A DNA stretch of 64,000 bases from Exobasidium rhododendri (GCA_026210745.1 CP110631.1:1984001-2048000); one strand, 5' to 3'. Shown: positions 53,604 to 64,000, numbered from the stretch's first letter. Program-made: numbers and translations. Notes: a model not told the origin generated them from the letters alone.

Positions 53604-54517
53604 CACGCTGTAAGACAGAGACTGTACCTGTGTTATGATCAGAGTTGCTCGATCAAGGAGGTATGGCTTCCCCGCATCGAAGGACTCGTCAAAGCTAGCA
53701 CTGCCCTCGCCCTCCCACCCCTTCGCCCATCATTGGAACCACTACTACAACTACTATACTACTATTACCTACTATCTTTTGGGTGACGGAGAGTGTCCGA
53801 GAAACTTAAACTCGGACTCCACGTGTACGAAATTTCTAGGCACGGACCACCGTTACCGTCCGTCACGACATGCCCGATGCCAGACAGAGTCTTTCTCTCT
53901 TCCAGGCGTCATTGTTATGTATACAAGGACAAAGTAAAACTTCGCGACTGGCACAAGGATCTGCGCACACCTTGAGGAGGTGAATTGCTGGATATTCCGC
54001 CCAGTTCTGCAACACAAGACGTAAAACTCAGCACTATCAGCCGGGGGCAATAGAATATTAGGGTTCACATTCCCCGTAAACCTCCTTCACGCAAGAATCG
54101 CGCACGCTAATACCCGCAGATGATGCATTTTTAAACTCTTCGAACGAGGAGCTGAAAGATGAGATTGCGAGGAAAATAAAGAACATCTTCAGTGGCGAAA
54201 TAGAAATTTCCCGATGAAGTTTTCGCGCTAATTATTACAAGATGCTCTTTCAGATCTTTATCACAAGAATGATCAGTAAGGAGAAGGCCAATCATTTGTT
54301 AGTATGTATACATGTGAGGTTGCAGAGGGCTTCTATGGGGCACTTCAACTTTCACGCAACGGACCTGCAGGGAAGTCCGTTCGAGTGGCAGAATCGTGCT
54401 TCTGAGGATAGTGTACAACTGTGATTATGTATATATATATACGCCAAAGTGAAATTGCTGGTATTTTTGCTCCAGCTCTGTCGCTCGACATCCTTGTCCT
54501 CTCCGGAATATTTGATC
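53604..54517. promoter_or_regulatory. divergent promoter, DGA1 / hydroxylase gene
   Basis: 914 bp, long for this window, between two lipid-related genes facing away from each other. E-box at 53820-53825. AT-rich stretch about 54120-54300. No tRNA, no supported exon. Confidence 0.5.
53820..53825. promoter_or_regulatory. CACGTG E-box
   Basis: Context CCACGTGT, 217 bp upstream of the DGA1 ATG. Confidence 0.42.
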
Positions 54518-55839
54518 ATGAGTGCGAGTAAAAGTGCGGAAGGCGGCCATGTAGAAGCGCCTGCTTCCCCGATAGCGGCCAAGAAGCATGCCATGACGGC
54601 TACATGGCACAAGCAAGATCCTTCGACTTGGAACTTTTCTCAACGTCTTTTCATATGGTTCGACATCCTTCAGCAAGGCGCCACAACACCACAGCCTCCT
54701 GTCCATCCCAAGACAGACAAGGTGCCGTACTATCCGATTCACAAGCAGTGGATGTGGATCATTCCAAGGGCGATTGTCCCTCTGGCCATGCAAAGGATCT
54801 TCATGGAAGTGACTGGCAAAACATTCCACCCCGTCTTTGCCTTTTTCTAGTGAGTACAACGACACTTTGCGTCACCGTCTATTGTCATCCTTGCTGATCG
54901 AGGCCCGCTATACTGTGCCTTGCAGCTATGCGCTTGCGTACAAGTTCTTTGCCATTGCCTGCATTCGCGTCTTCAACAAAATGGGCCAAAAGTACGGATT
55001 CCTCGATGGCGATCATCCGCGTGACGGTGTTCCGGATCAGTACTGCTCGAAAGTGTTTTGGTCGCTGATTGGAACGGTGTCCATTCGACCGCTCTTTGCG
55101 AGTTTTCTCTTCTACGATCGCAACGAGAAGCCAACACTTAGTCTATGGTTTCCCGTGCAGATGTTCATGTACTCTATCATACTAGAGTAAGTTCTGAGGG
55201 CTCTCGATCTCGCGACTGAGGAGGACCACTTTTTTACTCTTCTTCTTCTTCTTCTTCTTCTGCTTCTTCTTCTTCTCCTGAACAGCTTCTGGTTCTATTG
55301 GTATCACCGCGCCATGCACGAAGTACCCTGGCTGTGGAAGCACCACCGTTTGCACCATGTGAGTGATGGCGCGCGTTCCTGCTCAAGGCTTTTCACTCAA
55401 TCTTCTGACCGCCACTGCCTCGCTTCCCCTTTCTCCCCCTTCACAGGTCACAAAGCATCCTAACCCACTGCTCAGTGCATTTGCTTCCGATGAACAAGAT
55501 TGGGGCGACATTCTTATCATTCCCCTTCTCACCTGGCTCGTGTTCCCCATCAATTTCCCTACCTGGTTCATGGCTCAGCAAATGATCATCTACACAGAAA
55601 GTATGGGACATTCCGGAGTACGGGTGATGTTCATCACGCCAATGACTGGCTACATCTTAAAATACTTCGACATGGAGCTTTGCCTTGAAGATCATGACCT
55701 ACACCATCGAAATGGCTGGAAACATTCTTTTTCGTACGGGAAGCAGACCAGAGCTTGGGACAAGATTTTCGGTTCTACTCGAGATCGCATCGAGTGCAAG
55801 GCTGACAATGTTAATTTTAACGATGCTGTAAGGATATAA
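54518..55839 (+). CDS. fatty-acid hydroxylase / sterol desaturase superfamily protein
   Basis: Exons 54518-54849, 54926-55186, 55286-55358 and 55447-55839, 352 residues. Di-iron membrane enzyme family. Histidine boxes: YWYHRAMH, KHHRLHH completed at the end of exon 3, and LEDHDLHH near the C-terminus; the exon 3/4 join gives HHVTKHPNPLLSAFASDEQD, typical of fungal members. Hydrophobic spans at about 84-110, in LAYKFFAIACIRVF, VFWSLIGTVSIRPLFASFL and IPLLTWLVFPINFPTWFM. The last box ends DHDLHHRNGWKHSFSYGKQT. The substrate (sterol, alkane, sphingoid or other lipid) is not evident; it is not an obvious ERG3, ERG25 or SUR2. Confidence 0.85.
55236..55277. repeat. (TCT)n microsatellite in an intron
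   Basis: CTT/TCT repeats form the polypyrimidine tract before the CTGAACAG acceptor of exon 3 of the hydroxylase gene, mirroring the tract in the KH-protein gene. Confidence 0.85.
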
Positions 55840-55930
55840 AAGACAATGACTCGCATTTCAATGATAAATGATGGTGGTACATGTTTGGCCGTTGCGCTTC
55901 TATGGTGAATGGTGGTCTATAGTGCTGACG

Positions 55931-55992
55931 CTGATGATGATGCCGATGCCGATGCCGATGCCGATGTTGATCCTCTTGCTGATGCTGATGCG
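55931..55992. repeat. imperfect GATGCC/GATGCT repeat between convergent genes
   Basis: Tandem (GATGCC) units passing into GATGCT/GATGTT variants, in the 173-bp gap between the stops of the hydroxylase and prephenate dehydratase genes. It has no stop in one frame and so creates a spurious Asp/Ala ORF. Confidence 0.8.
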
Positions 55993-56012
55993 TACGGTTT
56001 CACTGCTGATTA

Positions 56013-57336
56013 TCATGGCTTGCCACGATGTACTGACCAAAGCCCAAGGCAAGTCAATGTGGACTGCCCTTCCGACTTCACCTTCTCCAATGTTTGGATG
56101 AAGACTGACGAGAGGGCATTTCCAGCACTGGCTTCTTCTGCCAGTCCTCTATGCAAGGCGTTTTGCTCTATCTGGCTCTGCAATCCTACTCCTCTTCCCT
56201 CAAGCTCGACCAAGTAGACGAATGGCCAGTGTCCATCATCTTCCGCCTTCATGTCATCGATATGGTCCACGGCATCCTTGATCGCCCTTCTCTCGATATA
56301 TCGAACATGGCAACGGACGGCATCACCCGTACAGCTGGTAACTGCGGCCATCAGATAAGTCAAAGCGTCACTCGCTGTCGTAGTTTTCAGGTGAAGCATC
56401 ATCCTCATCTGGTCAGTAATGGTGTAGCCGTCTCGCGCTTCCAAGGTCTTGCTCTTGTTACCATCAGCCATGACTTCCAGTAGTAGAAAGCGGGTGACGT
56501 TCTCTGGAAGTCAAATGTATCGAATTTTGTTTAGATTTGAACATGACGCTAAGGGAGTGTGCTCGAAGAGCTCACCAACTCAGTATGGACTCACTGCTGC
56601 TATTTTGAATCTTATCTCGAAGGGTGATGAGATCATATACGTCAGCTTGGGCGCAAATACGGCTAGAAATGCATGCTTCCAATTTGGCTGGCGTTGCAAT
56701 GGGGTCTGCGTTCTGCTGGAGGAGCATGAGCGCTTTGGCAGCCCCACCGGTCGAAGATGTGGATAATTGCATGACGTCGTTTCGTAGCACAGAGTCGATG
56801 AAAGTAGAGCATTGTCCCAAGGCCTTTCGAACGATATATTAAAGCATTAGTCTATTTCCCTCAAGAGTCGCTCTCCTACTCATGCACTTCCTAGCACTCA
56901 CCTGTGGATGGCTTGATACTGCGTCTAACTTCGACAGGTCTGGCACTGCTTCTAGATCTCCTCCGCATAGATGCAAGTACACCCCTTTATTGCATAGTAG
57001 AGAGTGACTGACTGGGAGGTAGTATTCTTCGACCACACGAAAGGAAGAGCTCATAGCAAAAAGTATGTCGTAGCTGTCTGCCACCGGCCCATTGGAATTG
57101 TTTTCAAAAGGAAGTAATGCCCAAGAGTTCCGACCTGTCATCGCTGTTCTTTCGTTGGCCTGTTCGAGGGTGGCATTGATGCTGGAGCATGGCTGCAGAA
57201 CAGCGCTGGACGCATCTTTAGCCAGACGATTTGCTAAATCCAACGCTACTTGATGCGAATATGTTCCGGGAGGCCCCAAGTAATGCAGAAGCTTCTCGTG
57301 CCTGTGATGACCAGCTTCAACCCCTTCCCCCTCCAT
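56013..57336 (-). CDS. PHA2: prephenate dehydratase
   Basis: Exons 57336-56902, 56823-56595 and 56503-56013, 384 residues. It converts prephenate to phenylpyruvate in phenylalanine synthesis. Seen: HYLGPPGTYSHQVALDLAN, ALLPFENNSNGPVADSYDIL (PDT core P-x-E-N-S-x-x-G), EEYYLPVSHSLL, AVSSHPQ spliced to ALGQCSTFID, LEACISSRICAQADVYDLI, and KNVTRFLLLEV, the equivalent of the N-x-T-R-F substrate motif. That last motif appears only if the donor at AGCA|GTGAGTCC is used; a later GTGAGC leads to a stop. The C-terminal 130 residues occupy the place of the Phe-binding ACT domain but are divergent and carry an insertion, so feedback control by Phe cannot be assumed. Confidence 0.92.
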
Positions 57337-58151
57337 TGCGGACAAGTACAAAAAAAAAGTGTTGGCCTGACTGGGGCCGTCCTATCCGAGCGTGGTAAAG
57401 AGACAAGAAAGATTTCTAAATTAATATCTATAGAAGCGCGAGGCCGAGGAGTGAGATGAAGAACAAACGCGTACATTTGCCGCCCTGGGATGCGACTAAA
57501 GGGGGGGGGGACTTTATGCTGTGAGGATGAATTACCAGTCGAAGCAATGTCCATGACTAGTGTGATAAGTAGACGATGTGCAGCGACAAGGAACAAGGGA
57601 TCATACTGCGCATAGGAATGACAAACGAAAGTGGTGATCGAGCCAGGTTGCCACTCGATCCGGGGTCTTTCTGCAGATCGTGCCTCTACGAAGATGATAA
57701 AATTATACTTAAGTCAGAATCAAATGAGTGTATAAGACTGATGCCGACATATGTGCAGAAACAGCCAATACGTCCTCACCCTCATTGCACAGCTCGTCGC
57801 AGATGACAAGCGCCATGCTAAGAAGAGTGGCACTGTGTCGTACAGCGTGCCGTAAAAGAGGCCGCTTTCTCAACTTCTTCCCCCGCGTTTCAAAATTGTA
57901 AAATGAAAGGAAAGTGGAGTACAAGATAGGGCACGTCATGCGACCCCCCTTTCTTTTCTTAGCGTGGAAAAGCTTATCTTGGCCGCTTAGTGGGAATCTT
58001 TGTCGGGAAGACCGATCAACAAATGCTTCTTCCCTTTCCCTCTTTTCCACCATCAACACGACTGCCTCTAATACTCTTCTCCGTCACACTAAGCCTAATT
58101 GCTTGCGACTGTATACGACAGTACATATCCGCACATCCTTCGTCACTCCGG
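57337..58151. promoter_or_regulatory. divergent promoter, PHA2 / formamidase
   Basis: 815 bp between the two chosen start codons. Contains an A9 tract near 57351, a G10 run near 57497 and an AT-rich patch near 57700-57720. The plus frame stays open from 57990, with ATGs at 58023 and 58152, so part of this gap may be formamidase 5' coding sequence. Confidence 0.45.
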
Positions 58152-59735
58152 ATGCAAGAAAACAAAGTGAAAGGTGGGGAAATTCCTACCATCGTCAGCA
58201 TCGATCCTCACAAAGACATCGTAGGACAAAAAAAATGCCACAATCGCTGGCATCATGAGATCCCTTTTGTGGCCTCACTTTCGCCGCTGGACGTCTTCAA
58301 AGTGGAAACCCACGAGTGGACAGGCGGTCAAATAAAAAACACAGATGATGCTGACGATATCAAGAACGTAGACCTGACTCGTATCCATAATCTTAGTGGA
58401 CCTTTCGAAATCAAAGGAGCCTCTCCTGGCGATGTCCTCGTCGTTGATATCTTGGATGTGACGCCCTTTCCTCACTGCACTTGGGGCTTCACTGGCATAT
58501 TCGAGCTCGAGAATGGCGGTGGACTGTTTGCCAAGGATCTCAACTCAAAAGCCTGCAAAGCAATCTGGGACTTCCAAGGCATCTATGCCACCTCCCGTCA
58601 CATACCTGGTGTCAGGTTCGCCGGTATTCCTCATCCAGGCCTGATTGGTACGATGCCTTCAAAAGAGCTGCTCGAGACGTGGAACAAGCGGGAAGGCGGC
58701 TTGATCGCCAAGCATGGAGATTGCGTGCCTGCTGTTGCACTTCCACCGAACCCCGTAGGAGCGTACGTGGGTCAAGATTTGCCAGACGATGTTCGAGAGA
58801 GAATCTATCGAGAGGGGTGCAGAACGATTCCAGGTCGAGAGCATGGCGGAAACTGCGACATCAAGAACTTATCCCGCGGTAGTCGTTGCTTCTTTCCAGT
58901 CTTTGTAGAAGGCGCAGGATTGAGTCTGGGCGACTTGCACTTCAGTCAGGGCGACGGAGAGCTATCTTTCTGCGGCGCTATTGAGATGGCTGGGATCACT
59001 ACCTTGAAGGTCGACGTCATCAAGGGCGGTATGGAGAAGTTTGCGATGACGATGCCGGTGAGTCGCTTTTCCAAGGGAGCCGGCTGAACGTGTCATGACA
59101 TCTTCTATATGATGGGACTCGTCACAGATCTTCTTGCCCTCGCCAATAGATCCGATCTACGCAGAAAAGGTGAGGCGATGTCTCATTTAGTACTTCAGTG
59201 TGATGAAGACGTTGATCACTCTTTTACTCTCTCTCTCTACCCCTCATGTTCCTACCACAGCTCGTCTTTGAAGGTATTGGAGTGGATCTTCACAATGGGA
59301 CTGGTGAGCAGGGAAATATGGATGCAACCATGGCCTTCAAGACCGCAGCAAGGAACACGATAGCCTTCTTGGGCAAGTTGGGATACACCGTCGAGCAGTC
59401 GATCTTGCTCTTGTCAGCCGCGCCAGTAGATGCGCACGTTGCGGCCATTGTAGAGTGAGTCGAAGCCTTCTTTCTTCCTTGTCCTGCTCAATTTCGAGCT
59501 GACACAAGCTTCCATTCTTCTTCAGCTCACCAAATGCTTGTGTCACTATGGCACTTCCGGTCGCCATATTTGAGAGAGACATTCGGCCACATGTGAGTCG
59601 GCAACGTGGTGTCCAGCGTCTGTACAGTGTGCCTGACCCTTTCGTGTCGTCAATTTTTCCTCCCATAAACAGCCGGATGGATACGAGAAGAAGGACTACG
59701 GGCAGTGCGCCATCCGATCTGATGGCGTTGTCTGA
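58152..59735 (+). CDS. formamidase / acetamidase (FmdA/AmdA family)
   Basis: Exons 58152-59057, 59128-59169 (42 nt), 59261-59454, 59526-59592 and 59673-59735; 423 residues. It hydrolyses formamide to formate and ammonia in nitrogen scavenging. Family blocks: HNRWHHEIPFVASLSPLDVF, EWTGGQIKNTDDADD, IKGASPGDVLVVDILDV, WGFTGIFELENGGG, AIWDFQGIYATSRHIPGVRF, GIPHPGLIGTMPSKELL, REHGGNCDIKNLSRGSRCFF, LHFSQGDGELSFCGAIEMAG and MDATMAFKTAARNTIAFL. The start at 58152 (MQENKVKGGE) fits the family's length; an in-frame ATG at 58023 would add 43 residues containing a hydrophobic stretch (LPLILFSVTLSLIACDC) not usual in this family. It converges with VTC4. Confidence 0.92.
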
Positions 59736-59926
59736 GACAGAGTCTAAAATACTGCTCTATACGATGCGATTGATTTAATTTGAATCTGAATTTCAAAGAG
59801 CGCACACCCTTAGTGGGCAATGGTGGACAGGGGATTAAGGGTAAAAGAAGCAGAGGATCTATAGAGGGGATGTGTATAGTGCTTGGAGTATCATTTGTGA
59901 ATTCGTCTGAACGATGAGGGAGAAGT

Positions 59927-62667
59927 TCAATTTGCAAGGCCACGGAAGAGACGATTGTCGTGCGACTCGTAGAAGCGTAGGACAAAGTTGACAATGGTGA
60001 CACCGAGTAGCGTGGCACATAAGAACGAGGGCCCATACTTGTCAAAGTAGGCGTTGGAAGCTTCCTTCTTCTGCAGCTTGATCGTTCTCCACATGAAGAT
60101 CACACCGCTGTACGCTATGCAGAGCAGAGAAATGACGGTAAAGAGGCCAGAGACGATGAGACCGATCCGATCATTCGAGTAGTTGATCATCCCGATCGCC
60201 AATGCACTGACAAACACACTGAACTCCAACCATTTCAGGAACAGTCTCTCCGCACCAAAGTACACCTTTGGTTCGATTCTTATCGGCATGGAGACTTTCT
60301 TTCCAGGTCCAGCGTGGAAGGAAGTGGTGATGACGACTCGACTTTCTTCTTCATCTCGTGCCACGGTTCCCCTTCCGCTAGGTCCGTCACTCTCGTCGTC
60401 ATCATCGTCGTCGTCGTAACCACCTTCTCCTGCATCTCGGCTGTACTTTGCTCTCCACAATCTCTTGATGTTGTTCGGTGTCAACTTGGTAAAGTAGTTC
60501 TTATCGAACGCGGTACTAGTAGACAGGATCTCGTCTTTGCTGATTCTCGGTGTGTCTCGAGAAGATCCTCGAGCTTTCCCAGACACGAAGTTGCTTTGTT
60601 GCGCTGAGATGGCACTAGCCGCCGCATTGGTAGTCGCATCTGGATTCTCAGCTCTTTGCTTTTCCAGCTCAGCCTGCCTCTCTTCAATGTTCCTCATCCT
60701 CTGCTCCCTGATCTCACGAATGCGTGGATCATGGATCGTCAATCCTAGACTTCCTGCCTCTCTTTCTTCATTGGCAATTGCTCCCCGATTGTGCTGATGG
60801 GCGTGACTGTCTTCATCACCGACTTCTTCTTCGAATTCGTCTTCGCTCTCAGGCTCGTGGTAAGGGTGATTGCTATCTGGCTTGCTGCCGGGCGTGTCTG
60901 GTCGAGAGGAGGCGTTGGAGCTGAGATTGTGTGGACGAGTGATTTCGAGCTGTCTGGTGGGAGCCTTGCGAATGTCGATGTCCATCTGTGGCAACCAGAA
61001 GGGGACCAAATCCACTCGATTGGAAAGTAGCGTGGCGCAACCATGAATAAATTTAGAAAACTTTGGTACAGCTTCCACCAAGTGACTGCTGACCAGCTCC
61101 TTGACCCAATCTGGCGGTTCTTGTCCCATTTGCGTTTGCAGCTTCACTTCCAGCACACCATAGGGGAATCTTTCAATGTCGTCTTTGTCCAACTGGTCGA
61201 AAGGAAAGTCGATCCCAATGTCTTCTCGCCTCCAGTTTTTTCCAGCTCTCGACTTTCCGTCCCAATTGTCCTCTCGAATCAGACTCAACTCCGTGTCCAG
61301 ACTGATACGGACTCGCGCATCGCCAGGCAACTGGAAGGCAGTTCGGTTGTAGAAAGACCTCATGACTGGAATCAGCGTTCTAGAAAGAATCGAATACTGC
61401 ACTTCGCTTGCTAATTGCAACATGGAATCAATCTCCTTGTCCGACTTCTTTCCCTTCTTACGCAGTGCTTCGAATGTATCGTTCATTCGATATTCTCCCG
61501 TCATGAATGCATTGACATTTTCTTCCTTAATGGGAAATCGAGCTTTGACGGACTTTTCACCAGTCCAATCTTCTCGATGGGTCTTTCTCTCGACGAAGAT
61601 TTGCTTCGTGTCCATGCCTCCATACCACCGCAGTCGAATTGCTTCTGCCCCTTCCGTCTTTTCCAGACGTCCAAGGTAGAGTTCTAGTTCTTCATTGTCA
61701 TAGTAGATACTGGTGATCGCACTATCTTCGGCAACATACTCCTTGTCGGGGTTGAAGACTAGAACGGGAAGATGCTTCAAGATGACGAGTTTCAAGGGCA
61801 CAATATTGTCCGGGTGCACCCAGTACTTTGTTGTCTGTCTTACAAAGGCACTCTGCGATCCTCCTGCACTGCTATCACCTTGGATGGGATGACCTCGAGT
61901 CCGGACCAAATCGAACAATCTCGACAGCTTTACAATCAGTTGGTCGTAGTTCTCCTTGTAGAACGGTCGAGCAGTGAGATAGTGCTGGACGAACTCCTTT
62001 CGCAATAATCGACCAGTCTGCTTGTCGTGCTTCTTCACAATCTTGTGGAACCCAGTGTAGTTGAGCTTGGTGAAAAGAGCCAAGTCATGGACGTCTGCAA
62101 TAATGACGGCCAGTCGCTCCTCCAAGTCCAAGAATCGCTCTTCGTAAGCATCAACGTCATCTGTATCACTGTCAAACTCATCGTCTGTTCCAACATCGTC
62201 ATGCGCATAGACGGTATTGTCGGGCTGCTGAGCCTCTGATTGATTCTGCTCATTGACTCGTTCCGAGGATGGATGCGCGCTGCTACGAGACAACGATGAA
62301 GTCGAGTTGCCGCGAGAAGAGACGAGTAAATGTACTTCAGATTGCGCCTTGCGTATGCGCTCGGTAAGTTCCGTTACCTGGGAATGGAAGGGATTTGTAG
62401 ATAGCTTATCAGCAAGCAAAGCGAGGAACATACCATCTCCCTCAAATGATTGAGTGTCGAACTCACCTTGGTCTTTTGGAAGTCGTACACTTTGTCCAGT
62501 TCTTTTCTCAGTTCATTCACAAACTCATCTTCATCCTTGTCCGTCCAGATCAGTCCTCCATTCGCGGCAATCCTCTTCTTGATGTCCTTTTTCAGTTCAC
62601 TGTATCGGAGATATTTCGAGGACCACTCCGAATACAGCGATGTCTTAATTGTCCTGCCAAACTTCAT
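59927..62667 (-). CDS. VTC4: vacuolar transporter chaperone 4, SPX-domain polyphosphate polymerase
   Basis: Exons 62667-62467 and 62377-59927 (89-nt intron inside the SPX domain), 883 residues (yeast Vtc4 721). It makes polyphosphate from ATP and feeds it into the vacuole/acidocalcisome, switched on by inositol pyrophosphate bound to SPX. SPX: MKFGRTIKTSLYSEWSSKYL at the start and FTKLNYTGFHKIVKKHDKQT. Tunnel domain: YWVHPDNIVPLKLVILKHLP, SIYYDNEELELYLGRL, AIRLRWYGGMDTKQIFVERK, GVLEVKLQT and AVPKFSKFIHGCATL. The C-terminal membrane part has three spans (LFLKWLEFSVFVSALAIGMI, LIVSGLFTVISLLCIAYSGV, FLCATLLGVTIVNFVLRFY). The extra length is a charged linker at about residues 530-740. Confidence 0.95.
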
Positions 62668-63688
62668 CTTGGCGTTAGTAGTGGCAGACGAACAACGCTG
62701 CTCTCTTTCTTGACAGGAGGTAGCCCGACGTGCGAATGTTAAATGAACGTGTCAATCAGCTACCGTCTGAGTAATAAGGTGGTCCGAGTGTCGATTTATG
62801 GCGGAGTTAGACTGACGGGGTCCTCGTTCTTCTTGTCAACTACCACAAAGATAGATAAGGGACAGCGAAGAACCTAAAGTAGGGAGTCGAGACGAGTCAG
62901 CTGGTAAGAGGTGCCGTGATAGTATTGGCGAGGAAGAAGAGGAAGGAAGGAAAAGGGCACCTTGGAATGGACGTGCACTGGAAGATCGGAAGCCTGCCGC
63001 ACTGATATGAGAAGATCAAGGGCTGCCTATCCTATCTGCTCTTCAGCCCACCCGGGTGTCTCGAACAGCAAGCAGCACGTTCAATCGAGGCAAGTAGCTG
63101 CGAGCAATTTGAAGTCGACACTGTACTGCATACAGATACAGTTAGAAAAGACACCTTAAATTGCGTTCAGCCATGTCAGACTGTAAGCCCTGACTCTGAG
63201 AAAAAGCTTGGTTAGAATTTCAAGTTCAAATTCATCTCACATTTGGAGGATGCAAGGAATATCTATCCTGATGTACTCTAGTGCAGTACCCTGCTCCGTA
63301 GTCGAGTATCGGCCCCAATACAAACGTGTAAGAACGTATTTAAAAACGCGGAACTTACTCTCACTAGCAATGAGGTCGAATTACGATTAGCGTTCATTAT
63401 ATAGTTTAGCGGTGATTCCTGATTCGCTGAGTAGGAACACGTTCGCTCATTTTGATTTTGGGACTGCTTGTAAAGTCAGGCCTATAGATGCACGAAGTGG
63501 TTGCCCTGACACATGGAGCATGGTGATGCATGCTTAGGGCAAGGTGTGGAGGAGAGAGAGAGTGTGTGTGTGCGTCCAATCCAAGATTCAAATACAGCCT
63601 TGTATCGGTATGCGCAGAATAGTATTGTATTGTGGATTATAGTACATGTGTGTTGTAGTTAAGTGTGCGTGAAGGTGACGTCGAATCC
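62668..63688. other. intergenic, promoter of VTC4 and 3' flank of COG4
   Basis: 1,021 bp between two minus-strand genes, the longest gene-free stretch. It holds a (GA)n(GT)n microsatellite at 63552-63573. No E-box, tRNA or supported ORF. If COG4 uses a donor at its apparent stop, a last COG4 exon could lie near 63530-63415, but I find no conserved ending there. Confidence 0.5.
63552..63573. repeat. (GA)n(GT)n compound microsatellite
   Basis: Same architecture as the tract at 15403-15435, but shorter. Confidence 0.85.
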
Positions 63689-64000
63689 TCACCATGGAAC
63701 GCGGCGTTGACGAATCTTGGTGACTTCCTGAGCACTAAGACGCCAGGCCACGTCATTGCCATTGGTGCTAGTGCTGCTACTAATCTTGTTGGTGCCTGGC
63801 TCTCCGAATGCACTGCCGAAGCCTCCAAGCGCCTGCTCCTCATCTGCATCATCTGCATCATCGTCCAAGTTGACAAGATAGGAGATGTGTGTCAATCTAG
63901 CAAAACGATCTCGTAGACCACCCAAGTTTGATTGCGACGAAAGGAAGTTGGTGAGGGACCTCACATCCTTGTCAAAGCACAAGGCGCCTAATTCGCTATA
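63689..64000 (-). CDS. COG4: COG complex subunit 4, C-terminal part (5' beyond window)
   Basis: 103 codons read in frame from the window edge to a stop. COG4 is part of the lobe A subcomplex of the tether for retrograde Golgi vesicles. The end matches human COG4: LCFDKDVRSLTNFL (human LDKDLRSLVAYL), LRDRFARLTHISYLVNLD (human IRDKFARLSQMATILNLE) and VAWRLSAQEVTKIRQRRV (human LTWRLTPAEVRQVLALRI). A 25-residue acidic, Gly/Ser-rich insertion separates the last two blocks. The stop overlaps a possible donor (CCATG|GTGAGG), so the last residues may differ if a further exon exists. Confidence 0.82.
   Translation of the reverse strand, partial: YSELGALCFDKDVRSLTNFLSSQSNLGGLRDRFARLTHISYLVNLDDDADDADEEQALGGFGSAFGEPGTNKISSSTSTNGNDVAWRLSAQEVTKIRQRRVPW

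Noticed and set aside
55931-56217. Asp/Ala-repeat ORF between the hydroxylase and PHA2 genes
   Set aside because: Produced by the GATGCC repeat; it runs into the antisense of PHA2 exon 3 and lacks any gene signal.
56572-56594. Donor GTGAGC at 56575 for PHA2 exon 2
   Set aside because: It gives an immediate stop after joining; the GTGAGT 19 nt earlier restores the N-x-T-R-F motif.
57990-58151. Earlier start for the formamidase
   Set aside because: The frame is open, but the extra N-terminus is hydrophobic and atypical of the family; kept only as an alternative.
1-64000. tRNA genes, transposons, virus-like elements, CRISPR arrays
   Set aside because: No convincing tRNA B-box pairs, terminal repeats, transposase, integrase or reverse-transcriptase motifs were seen on either strand.

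Overview
The window is an ordinary, gene-dense stretch of fungal nuclear chromosome. I read 27 protein-coding genes in 64 kb on alternating strands, with short intergenic gaps (66 to about 1,000 bp) and about 56 GT-AG introns. Most introns are 55-100 nt, and most donors read GTGAGT or a close variant. The families present (VTC4, VIP1/Asp1, TPS1 with an internal insertion, Hnt1, Spt4, Gdt1, DGAT2, COG4) and a PH-domain family I know from basidiomycetes point to Basidiomycota. My best guess is Ustilaginomycotina, but that rests on gene content and intron style only. I see no tRNA or rRNA gene, no transposon or virus-like element, no CRISPR array and no metabolite cluster.

Layout, 1-24 kb: PH-domain protein (-, runs off the left edge), SSUH2-like protein (-), V-ATPase subunit c'' VMA16 (-), DinB-fold protein (+), large kinase with insertions (+), HIT hydrolase (-), SPT4 (+), triple-KH protein (-), small orphan ORF (-), ribosomal protein RPL17/uL22 (-), glycosylated multi-span membrane protein (-). 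24-42 kb: NSRP1-like splicing factor (+), giant PPR protein (-), four-TM protein (+), GDT1 (+), very long STE20/GCK kinase (-), saccharopine-dehydrogenase-like oxidoreductase (+), AONS/KAPA synthase ending in SKM (-). 43-64 kb: second PPR-like protein (+), VIP1 (-), TPS1 (+), DGAT2 (-), fatty-acid-hydroxylase-family protein (+), prephenate dehydratase (-), formamidase (+), VTC4 (-), COG4 (-, runs off the right edge).

The exon models were spliced by hand. Every internal exon keeps frame, and most joins restore a known family motif. Many gene pairs are divergent and share a 350-900 bp promoter. Palindromic CACGTG E-boxes recur in these promoters: eight intergenic copies were found, against roughly three expected by chance in that much sequence. 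One is the Pho4-type CACGTGGG between VIP1 and TPS1.

Functional themes: inositol-pyrophosphate/polyphosphate biology (VIP1 makes the ligand sensed by SPX domains such as that of VTC4; VMA16 and GDT1 serve the same acidic, Mn-using organelles), lipid synthesis (DGAT2 and a hydroxylase, divergent), trehalose synthesis, biotin precursor synthesis, and mitochondrial gene expression (two PPR proteins). I did not find a new multi-gene system. The best leads are gene-structure oddities (a 12-nt microexon in VIP1, an 18-nt exon in the DGAT2 gene, a stop-free intron in GDT1), the probable peroxisomal signal on KAPA synthase, two unusual kinases, the SSUH2-like protein, and the E-box pattern.
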